DNA of 64,000 bases from Bacillus sp. AFS015802 (GTDB lineage Bacteria; Bacillota; Bacilli; Bacillales; Bacillaceae_B), in contig NZ_NTUP01000003.1 in NCBI RefSeq assembly GCF_002561455.1, positions 1 to 64,000 on the forward strand, given 5' to 3'. The notes beneath the pieces are model-generated. The model saw nothing but the letters and a program-made list of their open reading frames with translations. It searched no databases and was not told the origin of the DNA. Made by a program: the position numbers and the translations under genes. Every line of letters starts with the position of its first letter. Position 1 is the first letter of the stretch. Positions 55,756 to 63,807 of the stretch are shown here, in pieces.

Positions 55756-56412
55756 ATGCTGAATAAAATACAAATACAGATTTGCCTGGATGAAATGAGA
55801 GAAATGTTCCCTGATGCACACTGTGAACTACGTCATGAAAATCCTTTCGAACTGGTCATCGCTGTCCTTCTATCGGCACAGTGTACGGACGTTCTTGTCA
55901 ATAAAGTCACAAAAGGCCTATTTGAGAAATATAAAAGACCCGAGGACTATTTGGAAGTCACGTTGGAAGAGCTGCAGCAGGATATACGCTCTATTGGCCT
56001 GTATCGGAACAAAGCCAAAAATATCCGGAAATTATGTGAGATCCTTCTCACCGAGTACGGAGGAGAAGTGCCTGAGAGTCATGAAGATTTAGTTAAGCTT
56101 CCGGGTGTGGGAAGAAAGACGGCCAACGTAGTGGTTTCCGTTGCCTTCGGAGAACCGGCGCTTGCTGTCGATACCCACGTAGAACGTGTCAGTAAAAGAT
56201 TGGGGATCTGCAGATGGAAAGACAGCGTATTGGAAGTGGAAAAGACTTTAATGAAGAAGATCCCAAGAGAAGAATGGTCCGAAACTCATCACCGTCTCAT
56301 TTTCTTTGGACGCTATCATTGTAAGGCTCAATCTCCTCAATGCGAGGTTTGTCCTTTAGTGGACTTGTGCAGGGAAGGACAAAAGAGATTGAAGAAAAAG
56401 GGCAGCATATGA
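55756..56412 (+). CDS. nth: Endonuclease III
   Basis: Bifunctional DNA glycosylase/AP lyase removing oxidised pyrimidines. The helix-hairpin-helix LPGVGRKTANVV contains catalytic Lys121, and Asp139 lies in VDTHVERV; these match E. coli Lys120 and Asp138. The 4Fe-4S ligands are Cys189, Cys196, Cys199 and Cys205 with the expected C-x6-C-x2-C-x5-C spacing. Length is 218 residues. It overlaps ypoC by four bases. Confidence 0.97.
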   Translation: MLNKIQIQICLDEMREMFPDAHCELRHENPFELVIAVLLSAQCTDVLVNKVTKGLFEKYKRPEDYLEVTLEELQQDIRSIGLYRNKAKNIRKLCEILLTEYGGEVPESHEDLVKLPGVGRKTANVVVSVAFGEPALAVDTHVERVSKRLGICRWKDSVLEVEKTLMKKIPREEWSETHHRLIFFGRYHCKAQSPQCEVCPLVDLCREGQKRLKKKGSI

Positions 56413-56921
56413 CCGGGGCTGTATTGAATCTCCCAACAGAGCTGAGAGATCCTTTTTTCTTTACCGATGAAAAGGTGAAGATGGGATCTCAAATCGTACC
56501 TTCTAATCCTTACTTTGCTTTTGAGATCCTTTTTTACAGTGGCGCGCGCCTGCATTCTCTTCCTTGGTTGGTGCAAGGGCAATGGATTGATGACATAGTA
56601 GGGGGCTGGAGGGAAGAAGAAGTATATCTAAAAAGTTTATTCAAAAGCCGATCAAAAGAAACGACGTTAGCCATGAAAAAGGGGATTGCCCAGTTTTATA
56701 TGTTCTTGTTCTGGAGTAATAACCAGCCCGTTAATCTGGAAAATTGGGGGTCAAAAGTTGACCGTCTTCCCGTTAAGCCTGTAAATGCCGTGGAACGATT
56801 GACCTTCATCAGGGAAAATGCCTCACTCTTTCATTCCTATATCCAACTGGCTCAACTTTTTGAGGAACAACATAAACAATATGCCAAATTCCTGGCGTTG
56901 AATCAAGCAGCAAAAAAATAA
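56409..56921 (+). CDS. ypoC: YpoC family protein
   Basis: A 170-residue soluble protein of the YpoC family, function unknown, conserved after nth in Bacillus. It has a Trp-rich central region (LPWLVQGQWIDDIVGGW) and no catalytic motif I recognise. The ATG overlaps the nth stop (ATGA), so translation is coupled. The frame is open upstream inside nth, which is a shadow. The dnaD-nth-ypoC order matches B. subtilis. Confidence 0.88.
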   Translation: MTGAVLNLPTELRDPFFFTDEKVKMGSQIVPSNPYFAFEILFYSGARLHSLPWLVQGQWIDDIVGGWREEEVYLKSLFKSRSKETTLAMKKGIAQFYMFLFWSNNQPVNLENWGSKVDRLPVKPVNAVERLTFIRENASLFHSYIQLAQLFEEQHKQYAKFLALNQAAKK

Positions 56922-56952
56922 GGCAACGAGAGAATTCTCTCGTTGCCTTATT
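56917..56952. terminator. Bidirectional terminator between ypoC and ponA
   Basis: A perfect 36-base palindrome (18-bp arms, AATAAGGCAACGAGAGAA and its complement) spans the gap between the convergent stop codons and contains the ypoC stop. Confidence 0.93.
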
Positions 56953-56953
56953 C

Positions 56954-59677
56954 TTATTCTTGGTTTCGTCTGGTTTCTGATTGAGTAGCAGGCGTGCCTG
57001 TGCCGTCCCCGGTACCAGTACCGGTTCCAGTACCAGTACCAGTGCCATCTCCGGTTCCAGTGCCATCTCCTGTGGTTCCACCATCCCCGGTTCCAGTATC
57101 ACCGCCTGTTCCTCCGTCTCCAGTACCGTCTCCTTCAGATGGAGGAGTGGTACCATCATCCTCACCAGTAGTACCACCATCATTGCCTTGGTCATTCCCG
57201 TTACCTTGGCCGTTACCATTGCCTTGGTCATTCCCGTTATCTTGACCTTGACCTTCTCCATTGTTGGATCCGTTGTCTTCTTCCGGTGTCCCTTCATCCT
57301 TTTTATCCGCTTTTACATCGACGCTGACGGATGCAGGGTTACTTCGTTGATCACCCGAAATGGCAACGACTTCAAAGGTGAAGGTGCCTTCTGAAGTGAT
57401 GTTTTCGACATTTAATCCCTTTTTATCGGTAGTCGTCAACACTTGTTTCGCTTCACCATTGATGGAAACCGAAACTTCGAATTGGACGTCTTTCGATTTA
57501 CCATAGTCCCAAGAAAGGGTGATGGTTTGATCTTTTTTATTAAATTTACCTTTCAGTTTCGTTGGTGCATCGATTTTATCGAATTGTTGAGACACCTTGG
57601 AAGGTTCCGTTCCTTTAACGAAAAGCTCCGTAATGATTCTGTCATCCGGCGTGTATTCACTTGGCAGTCTCGCAGGATCGCTTCCAAGTTCCACTTTTGA
57701 TTCCACGACGCTGTCAGGCTTTTTGAAGTCTGGTGTATCTGCACCATCGTGAACATAGCTCATCAAGTCACTGACAATGTATTGAGCGACATGGCGGTCA
57801 GTAGGGGAAAGCGGGATGGATTGGGTCTTATACCCGGTCCAAACGGCTGCGGTATAATTTGTCGTATAGCCAACAAACCATGAGTCAGGTGCGCCAGATT
57901 TAGCGATACCGTACTGTTCCCGTTCTTTTTGAGAATAGTTCGTCGTACCCGATTTCCCTGCCATCGGTAATCCCGGCACTTTAGCGTATTTACCAGTACC
58001 TTGTGGGTGGTCGATGACGCTTTTCAGCATATCTGAAATCATATATGCCGTGTATTCCTTCATGGCAGGTTCTGGTTTACTTTCATTCTTAATCTCTGTT
58101 TCACCGTCGCGCAGGACGACTTTCGTTACAGTATGAGGCTTATTATACACACCTTCGTTACCGAAGGCAGCATACGCACCGGCCATTTGTACCGAGTTCA
58201 CACCAGGTGATACCCCGCCGATGGATGCAGATTCGTAGTAATGATCAAACTTCAGACCAAGACCATTGACGAAATCCGCCGCCTTCTCCGCTCCAACCGC
58301 CTGGAAGGCTTTTAAAGCGGTAATATTCCTGGAATCCCAAAGTCCTTCACGGATGGTGATGGGGCCTTTGAATTGGCCGTCATAGTTATTGATTTCCGTG
58401 CCGTTTGAGTATTCATAAGGTTCATCTTTTAGAATATGATAGGTTGACCATTTTAAATGTTCAATGGCAGGGGCATAATCAAGTAAAGGCTTTATGGTCG
58501 ATCCAGGCTGACGTTTGGAGTCGATGGCATAGTTGAATCCTCGCTTCACTTCCGGATCCTGTTCCCTGCCTCCTCCAATGGCCCTGATTTCACCCGTTTT
58601 CGTATCCATCAGAGTGACACCTGCCTGCATTGGCTCTTCAGCATTTTCCGGATAGCTGAAGCTTGTGTTTTCACCTGCCAGGATTTCCTCCAACCGTTTT
58701 TGGGCATCCGGGTCAACTGTTGTGTAAACCTTTAGACCATCAGAGAATAAGTTGTAATCACCCATTTTCTGCACTTCATCTATCACTGCATCTACAAATG
58801 CAGGAAATTTATCTCCGTTTTTCTTTTCCACTTCTTCAGCTGATACCAGTCCTTTTGTAACAGGAATGGCTTGTGCTGCCTCTTTTTCTTTTTCCGTAAT
58901 TTTACCGTGCTGTGCCATTAGAGACAGTACGATATTACGTCTCTTCTCTGCACTCTCAGGGTGCTTAAGAGGGTTATAATTGTTCGGGCTTTGAGGAAGT
59001 CCCGCAATCATAGCGGCTTCGTGCAGTTTGATATCTTTTATGTCTTTGCCGTAATAATGATCGGCGGCCGTCGCCATCCCGTTGATACCATCAGACATAT
59101 AGACCTTATTAAAGTACATCTCAAAGATTTCTTCTTTTGTATACTCCTGCTCAAGCTTCAGGGCAAGCCATGCTTCCTGGGCTTTTCTCTTCAAGGTTTT
59201 CTCAGGGCTTAAAAATGAGCCCTTGATGACTTGCTGTGTAATCGTAGAGGCACCCTCTGAACCGAAACCGCCAGTCACATTGGCAATGACGGCCCCGCCT
59301 AAACGAATCAGGTCAATTCCGTTATGTTTATAGAATCGATTATCTTCTGTTGCAATGACCGCGTCCTGCATGACCTGAGGGATGTCATCGAAATTAGCGT
59401 ACTCCCGTTTTTCTTTCCCTACTGTTGTGATCAGATCTCCATTCATGTCATAAATTTCCGAAGCGATCGGATCCTTCAATAGCTTTTCGTCGAGCTTCGG
59501 TGCACTTGATGCATAATAAGCAAACAACCCTGCACCTGCGAGCATGCCGATGATTCCAATGATAAATAATGATATAATGACGCGCTTAACCATTGAGCCT
59601 TTTTTCTTGCTCTTAGTGGATTTGGACTTCTGTTGGGCCAGGCGTTTTTCTTCCCTTGACTTATATTGACCAGCCAT
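56954..59677 (-). CDS. ponA: Class A penicillin-binding protein 1A/1B
   Basis: Bifunctional peptidoglycan synthase with 907 residues: a basic cytoplasmic tail, one membrane helix (about residues 31-54), a GT51 glycosyltransferase domain (catalytic Glu111 in EDNRFYKHNG) and a transpeptidase domain with SxxK at Ser393-Lys396 (GSTIKP), SRN at 449-451 and KSGT at 575-578. A fibronectin III-like domain (about 695-790) and a long low-complexity tail rich in Gly, Asp, Asn and Thr (about 795-907) follow. recU lies just upstream in the same operon, as in B. subtilis. Confidence 0.97.
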   Translation of the reverse strand: MAGQYKSREEKRLAQQKSKSTKSKKKGSMVKRVIISLFIIGIIGMLAGAGLFAYYASSAPKLDEKLLKDPIASEIYDMNGDLITTVGKEKREYANFDDIPQVMQDAVIATEDNRFYKHNGIDLIRLGGAVIANVTGGFGSEGASTITQQVIKGSFLSPEKTLKRKAQEAWLALKLEQEYTKEEIFEMYFNKVYMSDGINGMATAADHYYGKDIKDIKLHEAAMIAGLPQSPNNYNPLKHPESAEKRRNIVLSLMAQHGKITEKEKEAAQAIPVTKGLVSAEEVEKKNGDKFPAFVDAVIDEVQKMGDYNLFSDGLKVYTTVDPDAQKRLEEILAGENTSFSYPENAEEPMQAGVTLMDTKTGEIRAIGGGREQDPEVKRGFNYAIDSKRQPGSTIKPLLDYAPAIEHLKWSTYHILKDEPYEYSNGTEINNYDGQFKGPITIREGLWDSRNITALKAFQAVGAEKAADFVNGLGLKFDHYYESASIGGVSPGVNSVQMAGAYAAFGNEGVYNKPHTVTKVVLRDGETEIKNESKPEPAMKEYTAYMISDMLKSVIDHPQGTGKYAKVPGLPMAGKSGTTNYSQKEREQYGIAKSGAPDSWFVGYTTNYTAAVWTGYKTQSIPLSPTDRHVAQYIVSDLMSYVHDGADTPDFKKPDSVVESKVELGSDPARLPSEYTPDDRIITELFVKGTEPSKVSQQFDKIDAPTKLKGKFNKKDQTITLSWDYGKSKDVQFEVSVSINGEAKQVLTTTDKKGLNVENITSEGTFTFEVVAISGDQRSNPASVSVDVKADKKDEGTPEEDNGSNNGEGQGQDNGNDQGNGNGQGNGNDQGNDGGTTGEDDGTTPPSEGDGTGDGGTGGDTGTGDGGTTGDGTGTGDGTGTGTGTGTGTGDGTGTPATQSETRRNQE
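56985..57250. repeat. Low-complexity hexamer-type repeats in the ponA 3' end
   Basis: On the coding strand, short repeats of Gly-Thr/Gly-Asp codons (GGTACTGGTACTGG-like text) and Gly-Asn/Asp/Gln codons fill the last 110 codons. Codons vary between units, but near-identical six-base blocks occur in a row around 57010-57060, a place where slippage could change length in frame. Confidence 0.75.
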
Positions 59678-59780
59678 ATTGTTTCCTCACTTTCAATCTT
59701 CTGTGTTTTTAGTATTGTCTAAGATTAAAAATATACTACTGATTATGAGATAAAATATAGATTAACTCATTTTTCTTAAA

Positions 59781-60389
59781 CTAAAAATATAACTGATGGA
59801 CTATTTTTAAATAATCAACCCTGGGATGGAGTCCTAACGGAATGGAAAAACCTTTCTCTTCCATTTCCTCCCGCTTGATTGATTTTCTCCCGCCAGCTTC
59901 CATACGGTCCCAGTAAAGCCTCAGGGCTTCATAGGGGAGCAGGAACACCTCTTCTGAAACCGAAAACCTTATGAGTACGAAGGTAATGCCTTCTTGTGTA
60001 TGAACGTTTTCCATGTGATGAATCTGGTGTTCATGAAAATTTTGAAGGGGAAAAGATGTCTTGTTTTTCGTTTCCTTCGCTTCAAAATCGATATACCGTC
60101 CCTTGTAGACCCCGTTGTAGTCTGTCGTTGAAGGCTGCTTAAAATACGCTTCCTTAATGACAGCGGCACTCCTTGAAGGATAGTGAACATCCACTATTTG
60201 GACCGGGGTGGGTTTTTTGTGAATAACCGCTTTTTGAAACGTCAAATAATATTGGTTCGTTTCATTAATATCTTCTTCCAGTGTCATCCCTCTGTTGCTG
60301 TACGATATTTGTTTCGGTTTTGCCTTTGTTTTTTTTGAGGGTAATGTCGCTTCCACATATTTCTTTCCATTGGGATAATGGAATTTCAT
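59781..60389 (-). CDS. recU: Holliday junction resolvase RecU
   Basis: Resolves Holliday junctions with RuvAB and modulates RecA. The 202-residue protein has the RecU core with the catalytic acidic/Lys set in [19 protein letters not shown] (Asp, Glu and Lys), preceded by the conserved stalk region. It begins [11 protein letters not shown] as in the family. It is 103 bases upstream of ponA on the same strand; the recU-ponA pair is conserved in Bacillus and is thought to be co-transcribed. Confidence 0.96.
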   Translation of the reverse strand: MKFHYPNGKKYVEATLPSKKTKAKPKQISYSNRGMTLEEDINETNQYYLTFQKAVIHKKPTPVQIVDVHYPSRSAAVIKEAYFKQPSTTDYNGVYKGRYIDFEAKETKNKTSFPLQNFHEHQIHHMENVHTQEGITFVLIRFSVSEEVFLLPYEALRLYWDRMEAGGRKSIKREEMEEKGFSIPLGLHPRVDYLKIVHQLYF

Positions 60390-60504
60390 GGCAATTCACC
60401 TCGCAGACTAATCTATATCATAACAGAAACCACTCCATTTTGTGTGAATAATTGTTTACAAATCTCCTCATTCTAGGACTAGCGGAGAAAGGGGGATAAA
60501 AGGG

Positions 60505-61542
60505 ATGAAAAAAATCAGCAATACTTATCGCTTTTTACCCTATATACCTGAACCTAAACGTAGAAATGAATGGATTAATGATGTAAATCAACTGGTGAAG
60601 AGATACAATGCGGATAACGTATCTCGTACGAACGCTTATCAAGCATTTTTTCTCCTACATCCTGAGATAAAGTGGTCGTTTCTGGCTGCTATGGTGTCTC
60701 GGAACGCAGGTTGGAATATGACCGATTTGAAGGGCGATATCTTCTCCAAGCTTTTAAGTCCCGAGACATGTGAAATTCTTTTTATGACATATGAAAGGGC
60801 GAATTGGAGTATTTTCCAGGATGCCTTCCCGCAACTCCTTCTCTATCATTATTCGACGATCTATAAGAAGAAAATGTTTCACTTGTTCAAAGACTTTCAC
60901 ATTTCGAGTTTTATGGAGGAGGAATGGAACCGGTTCTGGGAAGAGGGGGATGAGAGGCGATTGGCACAGTCACTCATCATTAATGAACAGCACCTTATAC
61001 AGGGTCCGGTCATTGAACAGGATCTTTATAAGAGAAAGGTGTTCGGTACCGTCCTTTTCTTTATAGAGGATCACCTGCATTTCAGTTCCGTGCTTTTTCC
61101 TACGCTACACGGAGAACTTTATGGGGCAAGTGTACACGGCTTTCGGGATGTGGGGAATAGAATCAAGCTGGGTAACACGTTATTCGAAATTTTATTTCAC
61201 CCTGAGTACCATCGTTTTTTCCTTGAGTATGCTCAAAATGTCGAGCATACGGGTTCAAGAAGTGATTATGAAACATATTGCCGCAGTGTACAAGGTACAC
61301 GTACACCCATTCTTCAACAGGCCTACGATGTGATTACCCACGATTGGAATGATCATAGGGATTGGTCGCTGGATAGTAAGATCCAAGAGGAGTGGTATAC
61401 CAAGCAGGATCTCCCGGGGGATGTCATCATGACTGATTGGTTTTTCAATAAGCAAAGGCAGCTTGAGAAGCTGGCAGCCGTAAAAGAAACTGTTAAAGGG
61501 ATTTGGCCGGGGGGAAGGAAAAAGAAGGGGCGGACATTTTGA
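60505..61542 (+). CDS. yppC: DUF2515 protein YppC
   Basis: A 345-residue soluble protein of the DUF2515 family, function unknown, divergent from recU as in B. subtilis. It is rich in aromatic residues and has no signal peptide, membrane segment or catalytic motif that I can identify. AAAGGG precedes the ATG. The last codons form the left arm of the terminator. It is a little longer than B. subtilis YppC (about 320). Confidence 0.87.
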   Translation: MKKISNTYRFLPYIPEPKRRNEWINDVNQLVKRYNADNVSRTNAYQAFFLLHPEIKWSFLAAMVSRNAGWNMTDLKGDIFSKLLSPETCEILFMTYERANWSIFQDAFPQLLLYHYSTIYKKKMFHLFKDFHISSFMEEEWNRFWEEGDERRLAQSLIINEQHLIQGPVIEQDLYKRKVFGTVLFFIEDHLHFSSVLFPTLHGELYGASVHGFRDVGNRIKLGNTLFEILFHPEYHRFFLEYAQNVEHTGSRSDYETYCRSVQGTRTPILQQAYDVITHDWNDHRDWSLDSKIQEEWYTKQDLPGDVIMTDWFFNKQRQLEKLAAVKETVKGIWPGGRKKKGRTF

Positions 61543-61563
61543 AAATGACTGCCCCTTCTTTTT
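61522..61563 (+). terminator. yppC terminator
   Basis: AAGAAGGGGCGGACATTTT pairs with AAATGACTGCCCCTTCTT, followed by a T run; it overlaps the last yppC codons. Confidence 0.9.
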
Positions 61564-61604
61564 AATATGCGGTGTTGAAGGCCTTTTGGGATTTCCCAGT
61601 TTTT

Positions 61605-61892
61605 CTTGTCGGGTCTGACCAAGCCGCCTCCGCTTTCTTATCAGTCCAGCTCCGGCGGCTAGACCCTCGAGGTCATAAGTCAGGAACACCAAAAAGGCAA
61701 AGAGCGCCTTTCCGGTGTTCCCGCCTTATGCTTGTTGGGTCTGAACGAGCCGCCTCCGCTTTCTTATTAGTCCAGCTCCGGCGGCTAGACCCTCGAGGTC
61801 ATAAGTCAGGAACACCAAAAAGGCAAAGGGCGCCTTTCCGGTGTTCCCGCCTTATGCTTGTCGGGTCTGAACGAGCCGCCTCCGCTTTCTTA
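61605..61892. repeat. 126-bp tandem repeat, two full units plus a partial third
   Basis: Unit 1 is 61605-61730 and unit 2 is 61731-61856, each exactly 126 bases and nearly identical; 61857-61892 repeats the first 36 bases. Each unit contains GGCGGCTAGACCC, ATAAG and GGAACACC, all mirrored by GGTGTTCC, CTTAT and GGGTCTGAACGAGCCGCC, so units fold into long stem-loops. The text GTCCAGCTCCGGCGGCTAG with CCTCGAGGTCATAAG belongs to an intergenic repeat family common in Bacillaceae. Because 126 is divisible by three, a repeating open frame runs through, but it has no coding support. Confidence 0.85.
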
Positions 61893-61991
61893 GGTCGCTG
61901 GTCTGTTTTCGCCTTCGAGTTTAGGGTTGCCTTTTGATGCTTTGGTTTCGGCTGGTTGTTTTTTGGTTTGTTTGTTATTTTGATTTTTCAT
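61890..61991 (-). CDS. sspM: Small acid-soluble spore protein SspM
   Basis: A 33-residue Lys/Asn/Gln-rich spore protein beginning MKNQNNKQTKKQPAETKAS and ending LEGENRPAT, matching the SspM family (B. subtilis SspM ends LGGPNRPST and has 34 residues). GGAGGTGG precedes the ATG on the minus strand. A good SigG-type promoter lies upstream. The stop codon is formed by the final bases of the third tandem-repeat unit. The longer minus-strand frame upstream has no site and is not used. Confidence 0.9.
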   Translation of the reverse strand: MKNQNNKQTKKQPAETKASKGNPKLEGENRPAT

Positions 61992-62010
61992 TGTGAACCA
62001 CCTCCACCCA

Positions 62011-62040
62011 TAGTATTTTGGGTTTTTGCTTGTTTTATTC
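62011..62040 (-). promoter_or_regulatory. SigG promoter of sspM
   Basis: On the minus strand GAATA, exactly 18 bases, AATACTA: one base off the -10 consensus CATACTA with ideal spacing, 20 bases upstream of the sspM start. Confidence 0.65.
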
Positions 62041-62182
62041 AGGAACTGTCGAAACGTCATTGTCGGAATGTCCTTTTTGCACTTTCTTTGACGAAACGCT
62101 TCTAGTTTTGTCAGGGGGGGAGGGAAAGGGCTATGAACGGAGAAATACTGTATTAATCCAAAAAAAAGGTGGGAGGATTCAC

Positions 62183-62437
62183 ATGCTTCCAAAACAAGAT
62201 ATTATGTTAAAGTTAGCCGAAATCGAAGAAAGCCTCAATCAATTGGAACAAAGCCTGCATGATCGAATTTCAGTTGAAGAGCAAGATGGATTGAGTATGC
62301 TATCGGATCAAATACAGAAAATGGACGGTCATTTAAGCTCCTTGGAGAGAACAACGGGTTCGAAAACGGTTCTTATGAATAATAGAGAAAAGTCCTACGT
62401 CCTGCAAAAACTTGAATTATCCTTCAAGACATCTTAA
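62183..62437 (+). CDS. yppD: YppD-like coiled-coil protein, 84 aa
   Basis: An 84-residue helical, charged protein (MLKLAEIEESLNQLEQSL, then SDQIQKMDGHLSSLE) that fits a short coiled coil. It occupies the position of yppD in B. subtilis and has nearly the same length (83), which is the basis for the name. GGTGGGAGG precedes the ATG at 62183; the open frame further upstream is non-coding. yppE follows after 70 bases. Function unknown. Confidence 0.8.
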   Translation: MLPKQDIMLKLAEIEESLNQLEQSLHDRISVEEQDGLSMLSDQIQKMDGHLSSLERTTGSKTVLMNNREKSYVLQKLELSFKTS

Positions 62438-62507
62438 ACTGGCTTTATAAGAAAGTAGCGTATGCTGCTTTTATTTTTTGTCTAGATTTTTGCATGGAGG
62501 GCTTTTT

Positions 62508-62864
62508 TTGAAAGAATTGAAACAAGTAACGGAAGATCTTCTCGTACTGGTCGAGAAGATGATGAATGAATATAAAAACAGGCGCGAATCGGGTGAAAAA
62601 GGGGATTTTTACACCGAGGTAAAACCTTTTGCAGATGAAGTGAAAATGAAAAATGATTCATGGAAGGAGCTTTCCATGGCCTGGATCAAGGATTATAGGC
62701 CGAAGCACCTTCATTTACTTCAAATCATGAACACCTTCGACAACATTGAAATGTTATCGGTCCATTGCTTTTTTCCCGAGTCCAGTTACAACCGGTTCAT
62801 CAGTCATTATCAGTCTGTCTCGTACGTTCTGGGGACTCAGATCGATGACCTGAAAGAAAAATAA
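62508..62864 (+). CDS. yppE: DUF1798 protein YppE
   Basis: A 118-residue all-helical soluble protein of the DUF1798/YppE family; the B. subtilis structure is a helical bundle of unknown function. The text LTEDLL-like start, then FADEVKMKNDSWKELSMAWI and a Trp/Tyr-rich C-terminal half fit the family. The start is TTG at 62508, chosen because GGAGGG sits just upstream. It ends in the left arm of a terminator. Confidence 0.87.
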   Translation: MKELKQVTEDLLVLVEKMMNEYKNRRESGEKGDFYTEVKPFADEVKMKNDSWKELSMAWIKDYRPKHLHLLQIMNTFDNIEMLSVHCFFPESSYNRFISHYQSVSYVLGTQIDDLKEK

Positions 62865-62892
62865 GAGGCTGCCACCCGGCAGCCTCTTTCTT
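62864..62892. terminator. Bidirectional terminator between yppE and yppF
   Basis: AAGAGGCTGCC-ACCC-GGCAGCCTCTT with flanking A and T runs, between convergent genes and touching both stop codons. Confidence 0.92.
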
Positions 62893-63073
62893 ATGGAGTT
62901 GAAATGGCATTTTCTTCTGCTGAATTGATTTGTTTCGCTAACTCTTTGTAGTGATGAAAAGAAATCTCATTAGAAATATAAAGTTTTTTGGCCAGTGTAA
63001 GAAGTTCTTGTTGGTCGGTTGCCTGATATTGTTTACTGCTTTCATATCGTTTCAACAATTCATTTAGGTCCAT
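62891..63073 (-). CDS. yppF: YppF family protein
   Basis: A 60-residue soluble helical protein starting MDLNELLKRYESSKQYQ, the YppF family (B. subtilis 62 residues), function unknown. The ATG at 63073 follows GGGAGGAATC on the minus strand; the longer frame begins inside the site. It is convergent with yppE, as in B. subtilis. Confidence 0.88.
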   Translation of the reverse strand: MDLNELLKRYESSKQYQATDQQELLTLAKKLYISNEISFHHYKELAKQINSAEENAISTP

Positions 63074-63228
63074 CCTGATTCCTCCCAATACTCATATTTC
63101 ATAGAAATGATGTTAGCTTCGCATCTACATTCATCCTATCATAGAAAACCCTTTCTTTAAGTTGTAAGAATAGTGTAACTTCCGACATTCTTCTTATTGG
63201 ATTGTCGAAAGATCTTTATGGGTTCTAT

Positions 63229-63257
63229 CACCATTTTTCAGCTTGAAACATAAAGTG
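63229..63257 (+). promoter_or_regulatory. Possible SigK-type promoter of yppG
   Basis: CACC and, 16 bases later, CATAAAGTG resemble the late mother-cell SigK consensus (AC box, CATANNNTA). It lies 31 bases before yppG. Low certainty. Confidence 0.4.
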
Positions 63258-63287
63258 TAGTAACCATGAACAGTAGGGGGGCTAAGT

Positions 63288-63767
63288 ATGAATTCTTCAC
63301 CTTATTCGAGACAGATGCGATATCAACCATATCCTTATTACCATTCTCAGCCTGGGAATATGGGGCCGATGATGAACTTTCCTGTACAGGGGATGAGACC
63401 ACCGAATTATGGACCATTTCCACCCAATTACTTACCGCAGCACGATGGTCCTTATTCCGGTGCCGGGAATCAGGTGAACCAATATCAGCAGATGAATCCA
63501 TATTTTGATAATCCTCTTCAACAGAAAGAATACAATCCATATCAAATGAAGGCAATGGAACAGCAGTCCTATGCTAATCCGTATCCGAAAGCATCCTTTA
63601 TGGCGAAACCTTCATCAGGTGGGGTAAGCGGCATCATGAATTCCTTTAAGTCGCAGGACGGCTCGTTGGATTTCAATAAAATGATGAATACAACAGGGCA
63701 AATGATGGGGGCCATCAATCAAGTATCTTCTCTGGTAAAAGGGTTAGGCGGAATATTTAAGTTTTAG
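63288..63767 (+). CDS. yppG: Spore coat protein YppG
   Basis: A 159-residue protein rich in Tyr, Pro, Gln, Asn, Met and Gly in its first 110 residues, the composition of many coat proteins, followed by a more structured C-terminal segment (SGIMNSFKSQDGSLDFNKMM and NQVSSLVKGLGGIF). It is the YppG family, a spore coat protein in B. subtilis. AGGGGGG precedes the ATG. Own terminator; a late mother-cell promoter is suggested. Confidence 0.9.
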   Translation: MNSSPYSRQMRYQPYPYYHSQPGNMGPMMNFPVQGMRPPNYGPFPPNYLPQHDGPYSGAGNQVNQYQQMNPYFDNPLQQKEYNPYQMKAMEQQSYANPYPKASFMAKPSSGGVSGIMNSFKSQDGSLDFNKMMNTTGQMMGAINQVSSLVKGLGGIFKF

Positions 63768-63770
63768 ACG

Positions 63771-63804
63771 AAAAAGGAGCTGCGCAATTTCGCAGCTCCT
63801 TTTT
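63771..63804. terminator. Bidirectional terminator between yppG and Hsp20 gene
   Basis: AAAAAGGAGCTGCG-CAATTT-CGCAGCTCCTTTTT, a perfect 14-bp stem between convergent genes. Confidence 0.93.
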
Positions 63805-63807
63805 CCA

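Noticed and set aside
56985-57250. CRISPR or minisatellite array at the ponA 3' end
   Set aside because: Repeats are six-base codon pairs within a coding frame with no spacers; they encode a low-complexity protein tail.
56981-57394. Ser/Thr-rich plus-strand frames opposite the ponA tail
   Set aside because: Antisense shadows of the low-complexity repeat in ponA.
61572-61937. 121-codon frame with two 42-residue repeats across the tandem repeat
   Set aside because: The frame stays open only because the 126-base unit is divisible by three; there is no ribosome-binding site, the composition is atypical, and it runs antisense through sspM.
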